From Tragulus kanchil (lineage: Eukaryota > Chordata > Mammalia > Artiodactyla > Tragulidae): 64,000 bases of DNA. Shown here in pieces: positions 1 to 12,203 of the stretch (the first letter of the stretch is position 1; each line of letters starts with the position of its first letter). The stretch lies in the NCBI GenBank assembly GCA_022376925.1, contig JAIOJX010000005.1:90369001-90433000 (forward strand), given 5' to 3'. Under the pieces are notes generated by a model. The model did no database searches, had not been told where the DNA came from, and was given only the letters and a program-made list of their open reading frames with translations. The translations under genes and the position numbers were made by a program.

Positions 1-491
1 ACTAGTCTTTGTTTTTGACGAGGAGGGAGTTGTTTTGTTTTGTTCTGTTTTTGAGGGTTCAGTCTCTTGCCCTCATACTTTGAATATCTCAGTGGTATAT
101 TAATGTATAGATATAATAATATCCAACATATGAAAATCATTAATTAATCCAGAGGAAAATGGCTACCTCTAAAATGAGCAGAAAGGTATGAAGTTGACTC
201 CACCTCACTGATGACCAGAGTTGTTTCTGAAAATCTGCTGGGCTGAAAAATAATCCCCATGCACCTGCCTCTCTCCATGGGAATGGCAGGCTGATCTGCT
301 CTTTTTGAAGAGGTCACTCTTCCAAGTAACAAGAGGCATCACTCTTTAGGAAGGAGTCTCCAGCTAAGACCTACAAGCAAGGTCTGAAATCTGTTGGGGG
401 ATATTAGAACTGTTATTTAGAAGAGTAAACAGTAGATGATTTTGATGGATGGGATTGTTGGTTCCCCCCCTCCCCCCAACATACACACACC

Positions 492-2648
492 AAATACTGT
501 AGATACTCAGTTTTCTAAATATCAACATTTGGTATTCTTCCACTCATAAGCGTTCTCATGTGTGAAAACTAAAATGCAAAAATCCATGCTTCTGTTCCCC
601 CATCTGACTACACTCTTCCATATGTCAGGCTCATTGGTTTGTGTTCACCAGAGGGCTTTACAACCTAGTGACCATGGTGGGAGGAGTCACAGAGGTCTTT
701 TTCTCATGAACACATGATAGAAATCAAGGTATTACACAAAGAAGAAGGATGAGTATGCAACAAATCCTACTATCTAAAAGTATATGCATATATGAATCAC
801 TTTGCTGTACAGCAGAAATTCACACATTATAATTCAACTATATGTCAACAAAAACAACTTTAAATATACTACCTAAATATAATACAATTAATTCATAGCT
901 ACACAGAGACAAATAATTTTGCTTTCCTAACTTTAATGTAACAGCCAATGACAGAATTATATACAGATGTTTTTTTCATTGCTATAAGATACTCAAATGT
1001 AGGTTATTTTAAACAGTTTTTTCAGCCAAATTGATACTGACGACATTAAATCCCTTTCCATCAAAATTGCCTTAGTAAAACGTTAGCAACTTTCTGCTTT
1101 TATTCTTTTCTGTTTTGTGAAAATAGTAAAAATTAGAGTGTCGGTATGATTAAATATACATTTATTTTATGAGTTGTACATGTTTAAAACATACTGTGGA
1201 GTTTCATCTTACTTGTTTGGGGGAAGAGATTCCCTAGTCAGCAATGGCTAAAACCATTTATAGTTACGACCTTTACACTCTTAAACCACCCACAGTGACC
1301 CACATACCCAGTGGTTTTGTTTTTAAATGCAAGACAGCCCTTTAATAGCCAGTTTTTATTCCAGCTTTGACACATTTAGCATTCCTTCAATTTGAGCTTC
1401 TGACAAGTGTTTGACTTCTGTTCAGAGGCCATTCACCACCAAAAATAAATTGTTGTCTTTTCCACTTTTGCTCAGTTCACAAGTCAAATGCATGTTTGAT
1501 GTGACTCCACTGTATTTACTTCAATGTATTTTAAGAGAGGCAATGATAGCTACCTTGTCTGTTTAATCATACAAAAAATACTGTAGATACTCAGTTTTCT
1601 AAATATCAACATTTGGTATTCTTCCACTCATAAGCGTTCTCATGTGTGAAAACTAAAATGCAAAAATCCATGCTTCTGTTCCCCCATCTGACTACACTCT
1701 TCCATATGTCAGGCTCATTGGTTTGTGTTCACCAGAGGGCTTTACAACCTAGTGACCATGGTGGGAGGAGTCACAGAGGTCTTTTTCTCATGAACACATG
1801 ATAGAAATCAAGGTATTACACAAAGAAGAAGGATGAGTATGCAACAAATCCTACTATCTAAAAGTATATGCATATATGAATCACTTTGCTGTACAGCAGA
1901 AATTCACACATTATAATTCAACTATATGTCAACAAAAACAACTTTAAATATACTACCTAAATATAATACAATTAATTCATAGCTACACAGAGACAAATAA
2001 TTTTGCTTTCCTAACTTTAATGTAACAGCCAATGACAGAATTATATACAGATGTTTTTTTCATTGCTATAAGATACTCAAATGTAGGTTATTTTAAACAG
2101 TTTTTTCAGCCAAATTGATACTGACGACATTAAATCCCTTTCCATCAAAATTGCCTTAGTAAAACGTTAGCAACTTTCTGCTTTTATTCTTTTCTGTTTT
2201 GTGAAAATAGTAAAAATTAGAGTGTCGGTATGATTAAATATACATTTATTTTATGAGTTGTACATGTTTAAAACATACTGTGGAGTTTCATCTTACTTGT
2301 TTGGGGGAAGAGATTCCCTAGTCAGCAATGGCTAAAACCATTTATAGTTACGACCTTTACACTCTTAAACCACCCACAGTGACCCACATACCCAGTGGTT
2401 TTGTTTTTAAATGCAAGACAGCCCTTTAATAGCCAGTTTTTATTCCAGCTTTGACACATTTAGCATTCCTTCAATTTGAGCTTCTGACAAGTGTTTGACT
2501 TCTGTTCAGAGGCCATTCACCACCAAAAATAAATTGTTGTCTTTTCCACTTTTGCTCAGTTCACAAGTCAAATGCATGTTTGATGTGACTCCACTGTATT
2601 TACTTCCAATGTATTCTTAAAGAGAGGCAATGATAGCTACCTTGTCTG
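492..2648. repeat. Direct duplication 1 (492-1562 / 1576-2648)
   Basis: The two copies are almost identical at an offset of 1,084 bp and lie head to tail, with about 13 bp of unrelated sequence between them. The last 40 bp of copy one has indels relative to copy two (around 1520-1545 versus 2604-2632), while the interior matches. This pattern fits an unmerged assembly overlap. Copy two runs into the exon at 2722. Confidence 0.95.
781..856 (+). mobile_element. L1 3'-end fragment
   Basis: The stretch resembles the 3' UTR end of artiodactyl L1 elements: CACTTTGCTGTACAGCAGAA followed by a CAACTATATGTCAACAAAAA tail. It is short and diverged. Its duplicate at 1865-1940 belongs to direct duplication 1. 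Confidence 0.55.
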
Positions 2649-2721
2649 TCACTGTAACATTTCTAAACTGACCGTGAAGATGGTTTCTCTCCCTGATTTG
2701 GCCTCTGATCTTCCCCTGCAG

Positions 2722-2946
2722 GTTTCTGGTTAGCTTTATGGTGGATGCTCGCGGGGGCTCCATGAGGGGAAGCCGTCACCACGGGATGCGAATCATCATT
2801 CCTCCACGCAAGTGTACGGCCCCCACCCGCATCACCTGCCGTTTGGTAAAGAGACATAAACTGGCCAACCCACCCCCCATGGTGGAAGGAGAGGGATTAG
2901 CCAGTAGGCTGGTAGAAATGGGGCCTGCAGGGGCACAATTCTTAGG
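2722..2946 (+). CDS. ANK3: ANK3 exon: first ZU5 domain, central part
   Basis: This 225-bp exon is bounded by acceptor TTCCCCTGCAG and donor GTAAGT. It begins with the last base of a split codon and encodes [20 protein letters not shown] through GPAGAQFLG, the middle of the first ZU5 domain. In ankyrins the tandem ZU5 domains and UPA form the supramodule that binds beta-spectrin. The exon ends in GG of a split glycine codon, which is compatible with both the 99-bp cassette at 3472 and the exon at 5755. The in-frame ATG at 2738 is not a start, because the frame is open upstream to the acceptor. It lies just outside duplication 1 and is single copy. Confidence 0.97.
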
Positions 2947-3471
2947 GTAAGTCGTTTTGTCATTTTTCATCTTGGCCCTCATACTGCATCTTTGATTTTC
3001 TTTACTTGTGTCAACTCAAGTAGTTAACTATTAAATCTATTCAGTTGGACCCTTTCGATCGATTACAGCATACGTGTAGTATCAAAGGTCACAAAGCTCT
3101 GTAATTCTGTGAAGAGCTGGTAGGCTGGTACTTCCTTAACTCAGTTTGCTGGTCAAAGCTTTTACTAACCGAGAAGCATGTTCTTTGCTCAGTGCGTGCA
3201 CGGAGCCCCAGCAGCCCCATGGAAGTCAAGGCACCACTATTATAGAGATGACAGATTGAATACATGGCTATTTGGGGTGTATGACTTCTTAATGATAATT
3301 TTTGGGGGAACAATCCATTGTGACATGGTACTTTACAAAAGGAAAAAAAAAAAGTGAATTTCTTTTCTGAGGTGGCACTTGGGTGCAAATCAGGCAGGCT
3401 CTGTCGTGACTGACAGTTTGTTCACAGTTTCCCCTTCTTGTTTCTCTTCCTGCTGCATGGATGTTATTCAG

Positions 3472-3570
3472 TAAACTGCATCTTCCCACCAATCCTCCCC
3501 CTGTAAATGAGGGTGAGAGCTTGGTTAGCCGAATCCTGCAGCTTGGGCCTCAAGGAACAAAATTTATTGG
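3472..3570 (+). CDS. ANK3: ANK3 99-bp cassette exon in ZU5
   Basis: Acceptor GATGTTATTCAG precedes 99 bases that end at donor GTAGGA. Read in phase from the preceding exon, it adds KLHLPTNPPPVNEGESLVSR and then ILQLGPQGTKFIG, exactly 33 codons. The peptide resembles the end of the preceding exon: PPP, the EGE block, SR, a GP-G block and a terminal phenylalanine-hydrophobic-glycine. Ankyrin-G and ankyrin-B isoforms carrying this insert are known, so it is probably a real optional cassette. Skipping it preserves frame. Its existence is well supported; how it is used in tissues cannot be seen from sequence. Confidence 0.9.
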
Positions 3571-5754
3571 GTAGGATCTTTATAGACAAGATATAGAATG
3601 TCTACAGTTCTTTTTCCATTTTCAATTTTTTTCCGTCACTCCCATGGTCTTATTCTTGTCTTAATTTTATTTTCAGTTTCTAATGCTTTCAGTTGATGTG
3701 TGTCACTGAAAGAAAAAAAATCATAGTGGCTTGACTTAATGTAGCAACGCTAGCTCTCTTGTGCTTCTCAAGCATGTGGAATTCACCGCAAGCATTCCGC
3801 TTTCATAACTTTGTGCTTTTGTAAAATTTCCTTTCATTTGAAATATCTCAACTGATTATGGTAGTTTTGAAGGCAGACTGATCGTCTAGTTTTAACCCAG
3901 TGTAAGAGAAGGTATTTTCAGGCTCTGAATCAACATTTGCTATAAATGATATATATGTGGATATATATATATATATATTAATTATACCTGTATGTGTATA
4001 TATATATATATATATGTATGTGTGTGGAGTTATCCTTTTTTTAAAAAAGTACTTATGCATACTAAGTAAACTTTATGGACTTTGAGAAGGAAAATCATCG
4101 ATAAATAAACTTATTTTGAAAATTGTTGGGAATACAAGATTTAAAGAAAACCAAATAGGCAGCAGGTAGAATATTTACTAAAGTTATTCAACTGTTTTGT
4201 TTTCTTCTGTTTAAGCTGAAATGTGTTGGTATTCGTCTGTCTGTTTGTCTGTCAGTTGGTGTGTTGGCCTTGGCAGTCTGCATGAAGAAACCTGTTATGA
4301 AAACTTATGCTTGGCTTTCACCTTGGTTCCAGACCCTTGTTCCTTTCTTCTCTCCAGTATTGTTGAATGTCATACACAAAGCCACAGTCCTTAAATATTT
4401 ACAGTGACAGTATCTGATACATTAACCTGCAAAGATTGTATCTAGTTCTCAAAAAAAAATTAATATATGATCAGAAGTGTGGTTAAAACTATGATAAACA
4501 TCTTAATAACTGTTGAAATTACTAACACTATTAGGAATAGTTGATTCTGGTTTTACCTATCAAAACATAAATGCCTCTGGAAGTAGGTTTCCTTGAAGAG
4601 GACGCCCACTCAGCATCATTCAAAATAAATAAGTAAATGCCTTATAGTCAAACCCTTAATTTGAATTAATGGTAATTATTTTGCCAAAAGTAAAACTTCC
4701 ATGTCATCCCACCTTAAGTGAATGCTTTTGTAACAACTCAGGTCTTAATATGTTCTTATTAATGTTATTTGGTCATTACGACTGCCATCCCTTTTTATGC
4801 TGTTTCCTATTTAAGCCTGTATCTTCTGTTCCCACATGTGTGTAAACACAGGGACTGAGGGGTGAGGTTACATACAACCTCTGTAGGAGAATGATACTGT
4901 CTACTTAAATGTCATAAAATAAAGCTGCACAATCCAACTACATAAACTGTGTGTGATTGTGGTCTGCTTACTTCCATTCATCTTTTTTAGCATTTATCCT
5001 ACTTTAAAATTTAACAAAATTATTCCTGTGCTTGATTGACTAGTTTCAATTTGCAGCCATTTTTTTCACATTCTTTTGCAAAAGGACACTGTCAAAAATT
5101 AAGACTGTTGTATAACAATTTCAGACCAACAGAGCTTTTTCACAAAGTTCAATTTCTATTCAATCCTAGGAAAGACCTAGGAAATTAAGCTGCCCATTTC
5201 ATAACTTGAAAATCAAAGAAACCATTTTGATGATACAGGCCATGAACGTTATGAAAACTGGCCATTGGAGGGAGTGAATCATTATATTGATTGTTTCCTT
5301 CTTAGAGAAAAAAATCAGTCATCTTTCAAAAGAAATTTACAGAATTTCTTTAAAGAAATGACTGTGTCCTTTTATATCATGAGTATTTTGTATAATATAA
5401 TATACCTATTGTGTTTTTAAAAATGGACCAACTTTCTTTCTTATGGTCTATTTTAATAACTTTGAATTCCTTGATTTCTTACATGTGCTGAATATTTTCC
5501 CTCTACTAAAGCAAATGCCTAACATTTGATAGGCCCCTAAGAATTGTTTGTGAATGAATGAATGATGGCATGTTTTCAGGCTTCTAATATATTATTTAAT
5601 TAGCAAATGATTCTGCAGCTTTGAAATCATTCCCAACCTTAGTGGCACCTCTGATTTTCAAATGAATATTGTCAATGAAACATTTTTAAAAGGATGAAAC
5701 TATACACACATTTCCTGTTTGATACCAAAGTAATGTGGCTTTTTTTTTTTCCAG
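3571..5754 (+). other. ANK3: ANK3 intron, single-copy, with TA/TG microsatellite
   Basis: This is AT-rich intron with no duplication and no transposon that I recognise. It contains the TA/TG-rich microsatellite at 3949-4026. It ends in a run of about ten T before the acceptor CCAG at 5751-5754. Confidence 0.75.
3949..4026. repeat. (TA)n/(TG)n microsatellite
   Basis: Alternating TA runs at about 3961-3978 and 4000-4015, followed by TGTGTG, form an impure dinucleotide tract inside an ANK3 intron. Confidence 0.9.
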
Positions 5755-5909
5755 CCCTGTCATAGTGGAAATCCCTCACTTTGGGTCTATGAGAGGCAAA
5801 GAGAGAGAACTCATTGTTCTTCGAAGTGAAAATGGTGAAACATGGAAGGAACATCAATTTGACAGTAAAAATGAAGATTTAACTGAATTACTTAATGGCA
5901 TGGATGAAG
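5755..5909 (+). CDS. ANK3: ANK3 exon: end of first ZU5 domain
   Basis: A T10CCAG acceptor and GTAATT donor enclose 155 bp. The frame completes a split glycine codon and encodes [20 protein letters not shown] through ELLNGMDE, ending one base into the next codon. PVIVEIPHF and VLRSENG are strongly conserved ankyrin ZU5 segments. The phases fit both the upstream 225-bp exon and the 99-bp cassette, and the downstream exon at 35480. It is single copy. Confidence 0.97.
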
Positions 5910-6180
5910 GTAATTGTGATGACTACATGTTTCTATAAATATCTGCAGGCAGAAATCCAATGAATGGCTAGACTAAAGGAAACAGTACTCGAATCTCACA
6001 CATTTGTATTTAAAAGTGGAAATCGGCTTCCTCAGCATTTATTGTTTTCTGTATCTAGGCCATGAAGTTCAGTTTCATCTAAGAAGCTACTCCTACGCCA
6101 ATACTAATGTACAAATCTTCTGATAATTCTCTGAGTCTTAAATCAACTCTATCAATCTTTCCAAAGCTTAAGAAAGCTTT

Positions 6181-6373
6181 TTAAAAATTTTTAAAATTAA
6201 TTTATTTTGGGCTGTGCTGGGTCTGCACTCTGAGCCCTGGGTTCCAGAGAGCAGGCTCCATAGTTGTGGCACATGGGCTTAGTTGCATGTGGGATCTTCC
6301 CAGATCAGGGATCGAACCTGTGTCCTCTTCACCAGCAGGGGGATTCTTAACCACTGGACCACTAGGGAAGCCC
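6181..6373 (-). mobile_element. tRNA-derived CHR-type SINE, antisense
   Basis: The reverse complement carries the family signature: GGGCTTCCCTAGTGG at the 5' end, a box-B-like region around 6306-6320 (GATCGAACC on the + strand) and an A/T-rich tail at 6181-6205. Near-matching flanks AAGAAAGCTTT (6170-6180) and AAGAAAGTTTT (6374-6384) look like an aged target-site duplication. It is older than the copy at 42682. Confidence 0.8.
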
Positions 6374-6469
6374 AAGAAAGTTTTCTAAGTCAAAACGTGT
6401 AAGGAGGGGGTGAAATAATAATGGAAAATATGCAAAACATGTAGAGCATTTTAAAGAAAATACATTCAC

Positions 6470-7105
6470 TTTTTTAAAAAATTGTTATTGGCGTATAGTT
6501 GATTTACAATGTTGTGTTAGTTTCAGGTGTACAGCAAATTGAATCAGTTATACATATACATGTAGTCATTCTTTTTAAGATTCTTTTCCCATATGAGCTA
6601 TTACAGAGTACTGAGTCGAGTTCCCTGTGCTATACAGCAGCTTCTTATTAGTTCTTTGTTTTATACTAGTATGTATATGTCAGTCCCAGTCTCCCAGTTT
6701 TTCCCTCCCCCATTACTCCCTGGAAAACCATAAGTCTGTTTTCTGCATCTGTGACTCTATTTCTCTTTTGCAGATGAACTCATTTCTGTCTTTTTTTCAG
6801 ATTACATATATAAGTGATATCATGTTACATTTTTCTTTTTCTTTCTGACTTCACTGAATATGACAATCTCTAGGTCCTTCCATATGTCTGGAAATATCCT
6901 TATTTCATTCTTTTTTATGGCTTCGTAATACTCCATTGTATATATGTATGTTATCAGCTTTATCCTTTCTTCTGCTGATCGACATTCGGGTTGCTTCCGT
7001 GTCTTGGCTGTGGTAAATAGTACTGCAGTGAACATTGGGGTGCATGTATCTTTTCAAATTATGGTTTTCTCTAGGAATGGGATTGCTGAATCATATGGTA
7101 GTCTT
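6470..7105 (-). mobile_element. L1 LINE 3' portion, antisense
   Basis: The + strand reads as the reverse complement of an artiodactyl L1 3' UTR followed by the end of ORF2. The minus strand at 6820-7035 encodes a peptide with YTMEYYEAIKKNEI, typical of the L1 ORF2 C-terminus, but only as a short decayed fragment. It is non-functional. The part from 6770 is repeated at 7877-8212 by direct duplication 2. Confidence 0.85.
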
Positions 7106-8919
7106 CACATTTTATTTTTTGAATTACTATTTCCAGACCTTTTCTTTTACTTAATCTTCTCCCAGATTATTTCAGTATTCTTATGGATTTTTAATTTTTC
7201 CTGGGTTCTCATGAATTTCAAAAAATAATAAGGTTCCGGCTAATGATTGACATTGCAGTGTCTTTTTCTTTGACTTGGTAAAACTGCCTCATAGCAAATA
7301 TGTCACCTTCTCATACACACCTTCTTCAGGCTGTTGGCTCTTAGAATCATACTAGTTTTTCTTAATAGACATTGGGAATAGACTTGCTTTGAGAGTGGGT
7401 ATTTGGTGTAGTGTTTTCTTTTAAAAATGTAAAATAAAGAGAGAGAGAGGTACAGCAAGCTCACCATTAAAGAAACCTAATCTTTATACTGACTTGCTAA
7501 TCACTACATATCCAACAACTGTTTTATATAACAACTTTACTGGAAATATAATTCACATACCATAAAATTCACTCTCTTAGTATTTAATTTTGGAATGCAT
7601 CTAGCATAGTCTCCTCTGGTTGTGAAGTGTGGACAAAGGAGCGAGACAGATTTGAGAGGGTTTGAGGGATGACCATGGACAAGCTCTTGGATCCTCATGA
7701 GCCTCTGTTCCTTCTGCAAAACGGAGATGACCTTTCTCGCACAGGGCTGCTGTTAAGAAAAATCTTTTAGCATTTTCTCAAACGGTCCACTTGTTCTTGT
7801 AATCACAGGGCTGCTGTTAAGAAAAATAAAGTCATTATATGAAGCACTTTTCAAATACAGCCCTTGTTACCTCTTTGCAGATGAACTCATTTCTGTCTTT
7901 TTTTCAGATTACATATATAAGTGATATCATGTTACATTTTTCTTTTTCTTTCTGACTTCACTGAATATGACAATCTCTAGGTCCTTCCATATGTCTGGAA
8001 ATATCCTTATTTCATTCTTTTTTATGGCTTCGTAATACTCCATTGTATATATGTATGTTATCAGCTTTATCCTTTCTTCTGCTGATCGACATTCGGGTTG
8101 CTTCCGTGTCTTGGCTGTGGTAAATAGTACTGCAGTGAACATTGGGGTGCATGTATCTTTTCAAATTATGGTTTTCTCTAGGAATGGGATTGCTGAATCA
8201 TATGGTAGTCTTCACATTTTATGTTTTGAACTACTATTTCCAGACCTTTTCTTTTACTTAATCTTCTCCCAGATTATTTCAGTATTCTTATGGATTTTTA
8301 ATTTTTCCTGGGTTCTCATGAATTTCAAAAAATAATAAGGTTCCGGCTAATGATTGACATTGCAGTGTCTTTTTCTTTGACTTGGTAAAACTGCCTCATA
8401 GCAAATATGTCACCTTCTCATACACACCTTCTTCAGGCTGTTGGCTCTTAGAATCATACTAGTTTTTCTTAATAGACATTGGGAATAGACTTGCTTTGAG
8501 AGTGGGTATTTGGTGTAGTGTTTTCTTTTAAAAATGTAAAATAAAGAGAGAGAGAGGTACAGCAAGCTCACCATTAAAGAAACCTAATCTTTATACTGAC
8601 TTGCTAATCACTACATATCCAACAACTGTTTTATATAACAACTTTACTGGAAATATAATTCACATACCATAAAATTCACTCTCTTAGTATTTAATTTTGG
8701 AATGCATCTAGCATAGTCTCCTCTGGTTGTGAAGTGTGGACAAAGGAGCGAGACAGATTTGAGAGGGTTTGAGGGATGACCATGGACAAGCTCTTGGATC
8801 CTCATGAGCCTCTGTTCCTTCTGCAAAACGGAGATGACCTTTCTCGCGTCACAGGGCTGCTGTTAAGAAAAAATAAAGTCATTATATGAAGCACTTTTCA
8901 AATACAGCCCTTGTTACCT
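6770..8919. repeat. Direct duplication 2 (6770-7871 / 7877-8919)
   Basis: The copies align at an offset of 1,107 bp. Near the end of copy one, CAGGGCTGCTGTTAAGAAAA occurs twice within about 65 bp (about 7744 and 7807) with filler between, whereas copy two has it once. Copy one is therefore longer only at its trailing edge. The duplication begins inside an L1 fragment, not at an element boundary. Confidence 0.95.
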
Positions 8920-9302
8920 ACTTGGTTCTTGATAAATATCACCTACTGTCACTATTCAGTCTATAGAAAAAATTGTCCCGCCAAAGGTTTTGTATAAGAA
9001 ATAGCGAATCACAGCCAGCCAAGAGTTAAAGATGTCTACAGCAGCGTAGAGGGAACCTCGTCATTGTTGAGAGTCTACATTCATGAGACACTGATAAATG
9101 TATTTATATAGTAACATTTTAAATGAAAGCATAGGACTGCAAGGTAGTTGTTTTAATCCCACTTAATAGATGAGGGAACTGAAGTTCAAATAAATTAAGT
9201 AGCCTATAAAAGGTTACCCCAACTCAGAAGCAGTATCAGAGTTGAAATCTATTCTCCCTGTTTTCAAAAACTTTTAAATGTCCCACTTATTTTATTTATT
9301 AA

Positions 9303-9471
9303 AAAAAAATTTTTTTTAATTTAATTGGCTAAGCCAGGTCTAAGTTGAGTCGTGTGGGATCTTCAACCTTCATTGTGACATGTGGGATCTGTTTCTCTGA
9401 CCAGGGCTCGAACCCAGGCCCCTTGCAATGGGAGCATGGAGTCTTAGCCGCTGGACCACCAGAGAAGTCCC
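9303..9471 (-). mobile_element. CHR-type SINE, antisense
   Basis: On the minus strand it starts GGGACTTCTCTGGTGGTCC and carries the GTTCGAGCC box B; the poly-A tail appears as A9/T8 near 9301-9317. Degenerate flanking repeats AAATGTCCCACTTATTTTA and AAATGCCCCATTTATTTTA (from about 9275 and 9474) support insertion by target-primed reverse transcription. The duplicate lies at 10459-10627. Confidence 0.8.
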
Positions 9472-9606
9472 ATAAATGCCCCATTTATTTTAGAAATCTG
9501 TGTTTAGTGGAGAGGACAATAAAAGAAGAAATAAATAAAAGAAGAAAATTCCTACAGGCCTCTAGAATTCAAGATCCAGAATAGTCACTTTAAATGTTAT
9601 ACATAT

Positions 9607-9850
9607 GGCTTCCCTGGTGGTCTAGTGAGTAAAGAGTCTGCCTTGCAGTACCAAGGGGCGCCTGTTTGATCCCTGGCCCAGGAAGACCCCACATGCCTCA
9701 GAGCGGCTGAACCTATGTGTGCAATTGGGAGCCAGCACTCTGGAGTGCATGCGCTCAGAGCTGGAGCTCGGCAGCGAGAGAAGCCACTGCAATGGGAGGC
9801 CCGTGCAGGTCAAGGAATAAACATAGATGAACATAAATAAAAAAAAAACA
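9607..9850 (+). mobile_element. CHR-like SINE, sense
   Basis: It begins GGCTTCCCTGGTGGTCTAGTG, continues through a tRNA-like box-B region (TTTGATCCCTGG), the GAGCGGCTGAACC body and a CCACTGCAATGGGAGGCCCG segment, and ends in an A-rich tail. It belongs to the same family as the element at 42682 but is more diverged. The duplicate lies at 10763-11006. Confidence 0.85.
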
Positions 9851-10012
9851 TAAAAAAGAGGCCAAAATATAAAAAAATAAAAAACATTATTTGTTATACT
9901 ATAATCAGTATATACTGTTTGTATATAATATTGACGTGTATATCTGACACACAGCTTCAGATAACTTCTGATGGACGGGAAGATGTAGTGGTGATTAAGA
10001 TTTCTAATTTTT

Positions 10013-10219
10013 TGGCCACTTCTGTTGGTCTTTCATTTATTTCCATCTTCGTTCTTTGGCCTGTGTGGGCCTCCCATTGCAGTGGCCTCTCTCACTGGTA
10101 GTTGGACACATCAGTCCAGCCACTCTGCAGCACGTGGGATCTTCCCAGGCCAGGGATTGAACCGGCACCCCTTGCACTGCAAGGCAGTGTGCTTATCCAC
10201 TGGACCACCAGGGAAGCTC
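10013..10219 (-). mobile_element. CHR-like SINE, antisense, with 16-bp TSD
   Basis: The element is flanked by a perfect 16-bp direct repeat AAGATTTCTAATTTTT at 9997-10012 and 10220-10235, a clean target-site duplication. The + strand shows the reverse complement of the family 3' end (GGCCACTTCTGTTGGTCTTT) through to GGACCACCAGGGAAGC. The duplicate with the same TSD is at 11169-11375. Confidence 0.9.
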
Positions 10220-12010
10220 AAGATTTCTAATTTTTATTACCTTAATTTATTTTACAGCATGAAATATGGTCATTCATTTGTAAGGAAATTTATAAGAAAT
10301 CACAAAAGTTTTGAAAATAAGAAATCCTAAGGGAAAGAACGAGCATTTTGCAGAGAGTAAAATACTATAAAGCCCCAACTCAGAAGCAGTATCAGAGTTG
10401 ACATCTATTCTCCATGTTTTCAAAAACTTTTAAATGTCCCACTTATTTTATTTATTAAAAAAAAATTTTTTTTAATTTAATTGGCTAAGCCAGGTCTAAG
10501 TTGAGTCGTGTGGGATCTTCAACCTTCATTGTGACATGTGGGATCTGTTTCTCTGACCAGGGCTCGAACCCAGGCCCCTTGCAATGGGAGCATGGAGTCT
10601 TAGCCGCTGGACCACCAGAGAAGTCCCATAAATGCCCCATTTATTTTAGAAATCTGTGTTTAGTGGAGAGGACAATAAAAGAAGAAATAAATAAAAGAAG
10701 AAAATTCCTACAGGCCTCTAGAATTCAAGATCCAGAATAGTCACTTTAAATGTTATACATATGGCTTCCCTGGTGGTCTAGTGAGTAAAGAGTCTGCCTT
10801 GCAGTACCAAGGGGCGCCTGTTTGATCCCTGGCCCAGGAAGACCCCACATGCCTCAGAGCGGCTGAACCTATGTGTGCAATTGGGAGCCAGCACTCTGGA
10901 GTGCATGCGCTCAGAGCTGGAGCTCGGCAGCGAGAGAAGCCACTGCAATGGGAGGCCCGTGCAGGTCAAGGAATAAACATAGATGAACATAAATAAAAAA
11001 AAAACATAAAAAAGAGGCCAAAATATAAAAAAATAAAAAACATTATTTGTTATACTATAATCAGTATATACTGTTTGTATATAATATTGACGTGTATATC
11101 TGACACACAGCTTCAGATAACTTCTGATGGACGGGAAGATGTAGTGGTGATTAAGATTTCTAATTTTTTGGCCACTTCTGTTGGTCTTTCATTTATTTCC
11201 ATCTTCGTTCTTTGGCCTGTGTGGGCCTCCCATTGCAGTGGCCTCTCTCACTGGTAGTTGGACACATCAGTCCAGCCACTCTGCAGCACGTGGGATCTTC
11301 CCAGGCCAGGGATTGAACCGGCACCCCTTGCACTGCAAGGCAGTGTGCTTATCCACTGGACCACCAGGGAAGCTCAAGATTTCTAATTTTTATTACCTTA
11401 ATTTATTTTACAGCATGAAATATGGTCATTCATTTGTAAGGAAATTTATAAGAAATCACAAAAGTTTTGAAAATAATAAATCCTAAGGGAAAGAACGAGC
11501 ATTTTGCAAAGAGTAAAAGACTATGGATGATTCAGGTTAAAGAAATGGAGAGAATAGGATAAATGGGTTTTCCAGAGAGGATAGTTTTTGATTATTTTAA
11601 GGCAGATAAGGTAGAAAAATACTTTCATGTATCCAGTATTTCTTAAACACTGTTGTAGATTACTAGTTTTTTAAATGTAGCATCCTCTACATAAGGATTT
11701 TGTCTTACTTTTAACCAGTAGCTACCTTGATGTTATAAGCAGCAGAGGGCAGAGAATGTGTCTTAATCATCTTTGAGCCACCAGTACTGGGCACGGTGCT
11801 GACTTAGCCACTCACTCAATCCTGGAGAGTGGGCAGGAGGAGGAATCTCAGTATAATAGGTAGCCCCAAAGGAAAGTTCTCATCAGTCCATTTCTTCTAC
11901 CCCAAACTTCACAAATGTTAGTCTCCAGGGGGGAAATTTAAACGGAAACATTTACTTTGAGGAAAGTTCTGAGAAAGTAACCATATTTTAGGAAGAATAT
12001 TCTAAGGGAG

Positions 12011-12203
12011 TGTTGTCCAATGGAACTTTCAATGAAGATGGAAATATTCCGTACTTGTGTGATTCAACAGTAATTACTAGTCACATGTGACTCTTGAGTA
12101 CTTGAAACGTGACTAGAGCAAATGAGGAATGTAATTTTTAATTTGTTTAATTAATTGCAAATAGCCACCTAGAGCCAATGGCCACCTCATTGGATACAGC
12201 AGT
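12011..12203 (+). mobile_element. MER5-like hAT (Charlie) DNA transposon remnant
   Basis: The stretch reads like the mammalian MER5 family: GTTGTCCAATGGAACTTTC at the start, CACATGTGACTCTTGAGTAC in the middle, AATAGCCACCTAGAGCCA near the end, and an inverted-terminal-like ATTGGATACAGCAG. It is an old, non-coding, non-autonomous element. Confidence 0.75.

Larger units (their letters stand above)
1..2721 (+). other. ANK3: ANK3 intron upstream of first visible exon
   Basis: No coding exon was recognised. It holds a C-rich run near 464-478, an L1 3'-end fragment (781-856 and its duplicate at 1865-1940), and direct duplication 1, which fills most of the interval. The rest is AT-rich unrecognised intron. 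Confidence 0.7.
9217..11524. repeat. Direct duplication 3 (9217-10372 / 10373-11524)
   Basis: The offset is 1,156 bp. Each copy carries the same three SINEs (antisense, sense, antisense), with their flanks and target-site duplications. Differences are single bases near the edges, such as 9230-9260 versus 10386-10416. The junction joins the two copies directly. Confidence 0.96.

Noticed and set aside
9345..11486. Short ORFs repeated in tandem around 9345-11486
   Set aside because: They lie inside SINEs and their flanks; repetition comes from duplication 3.
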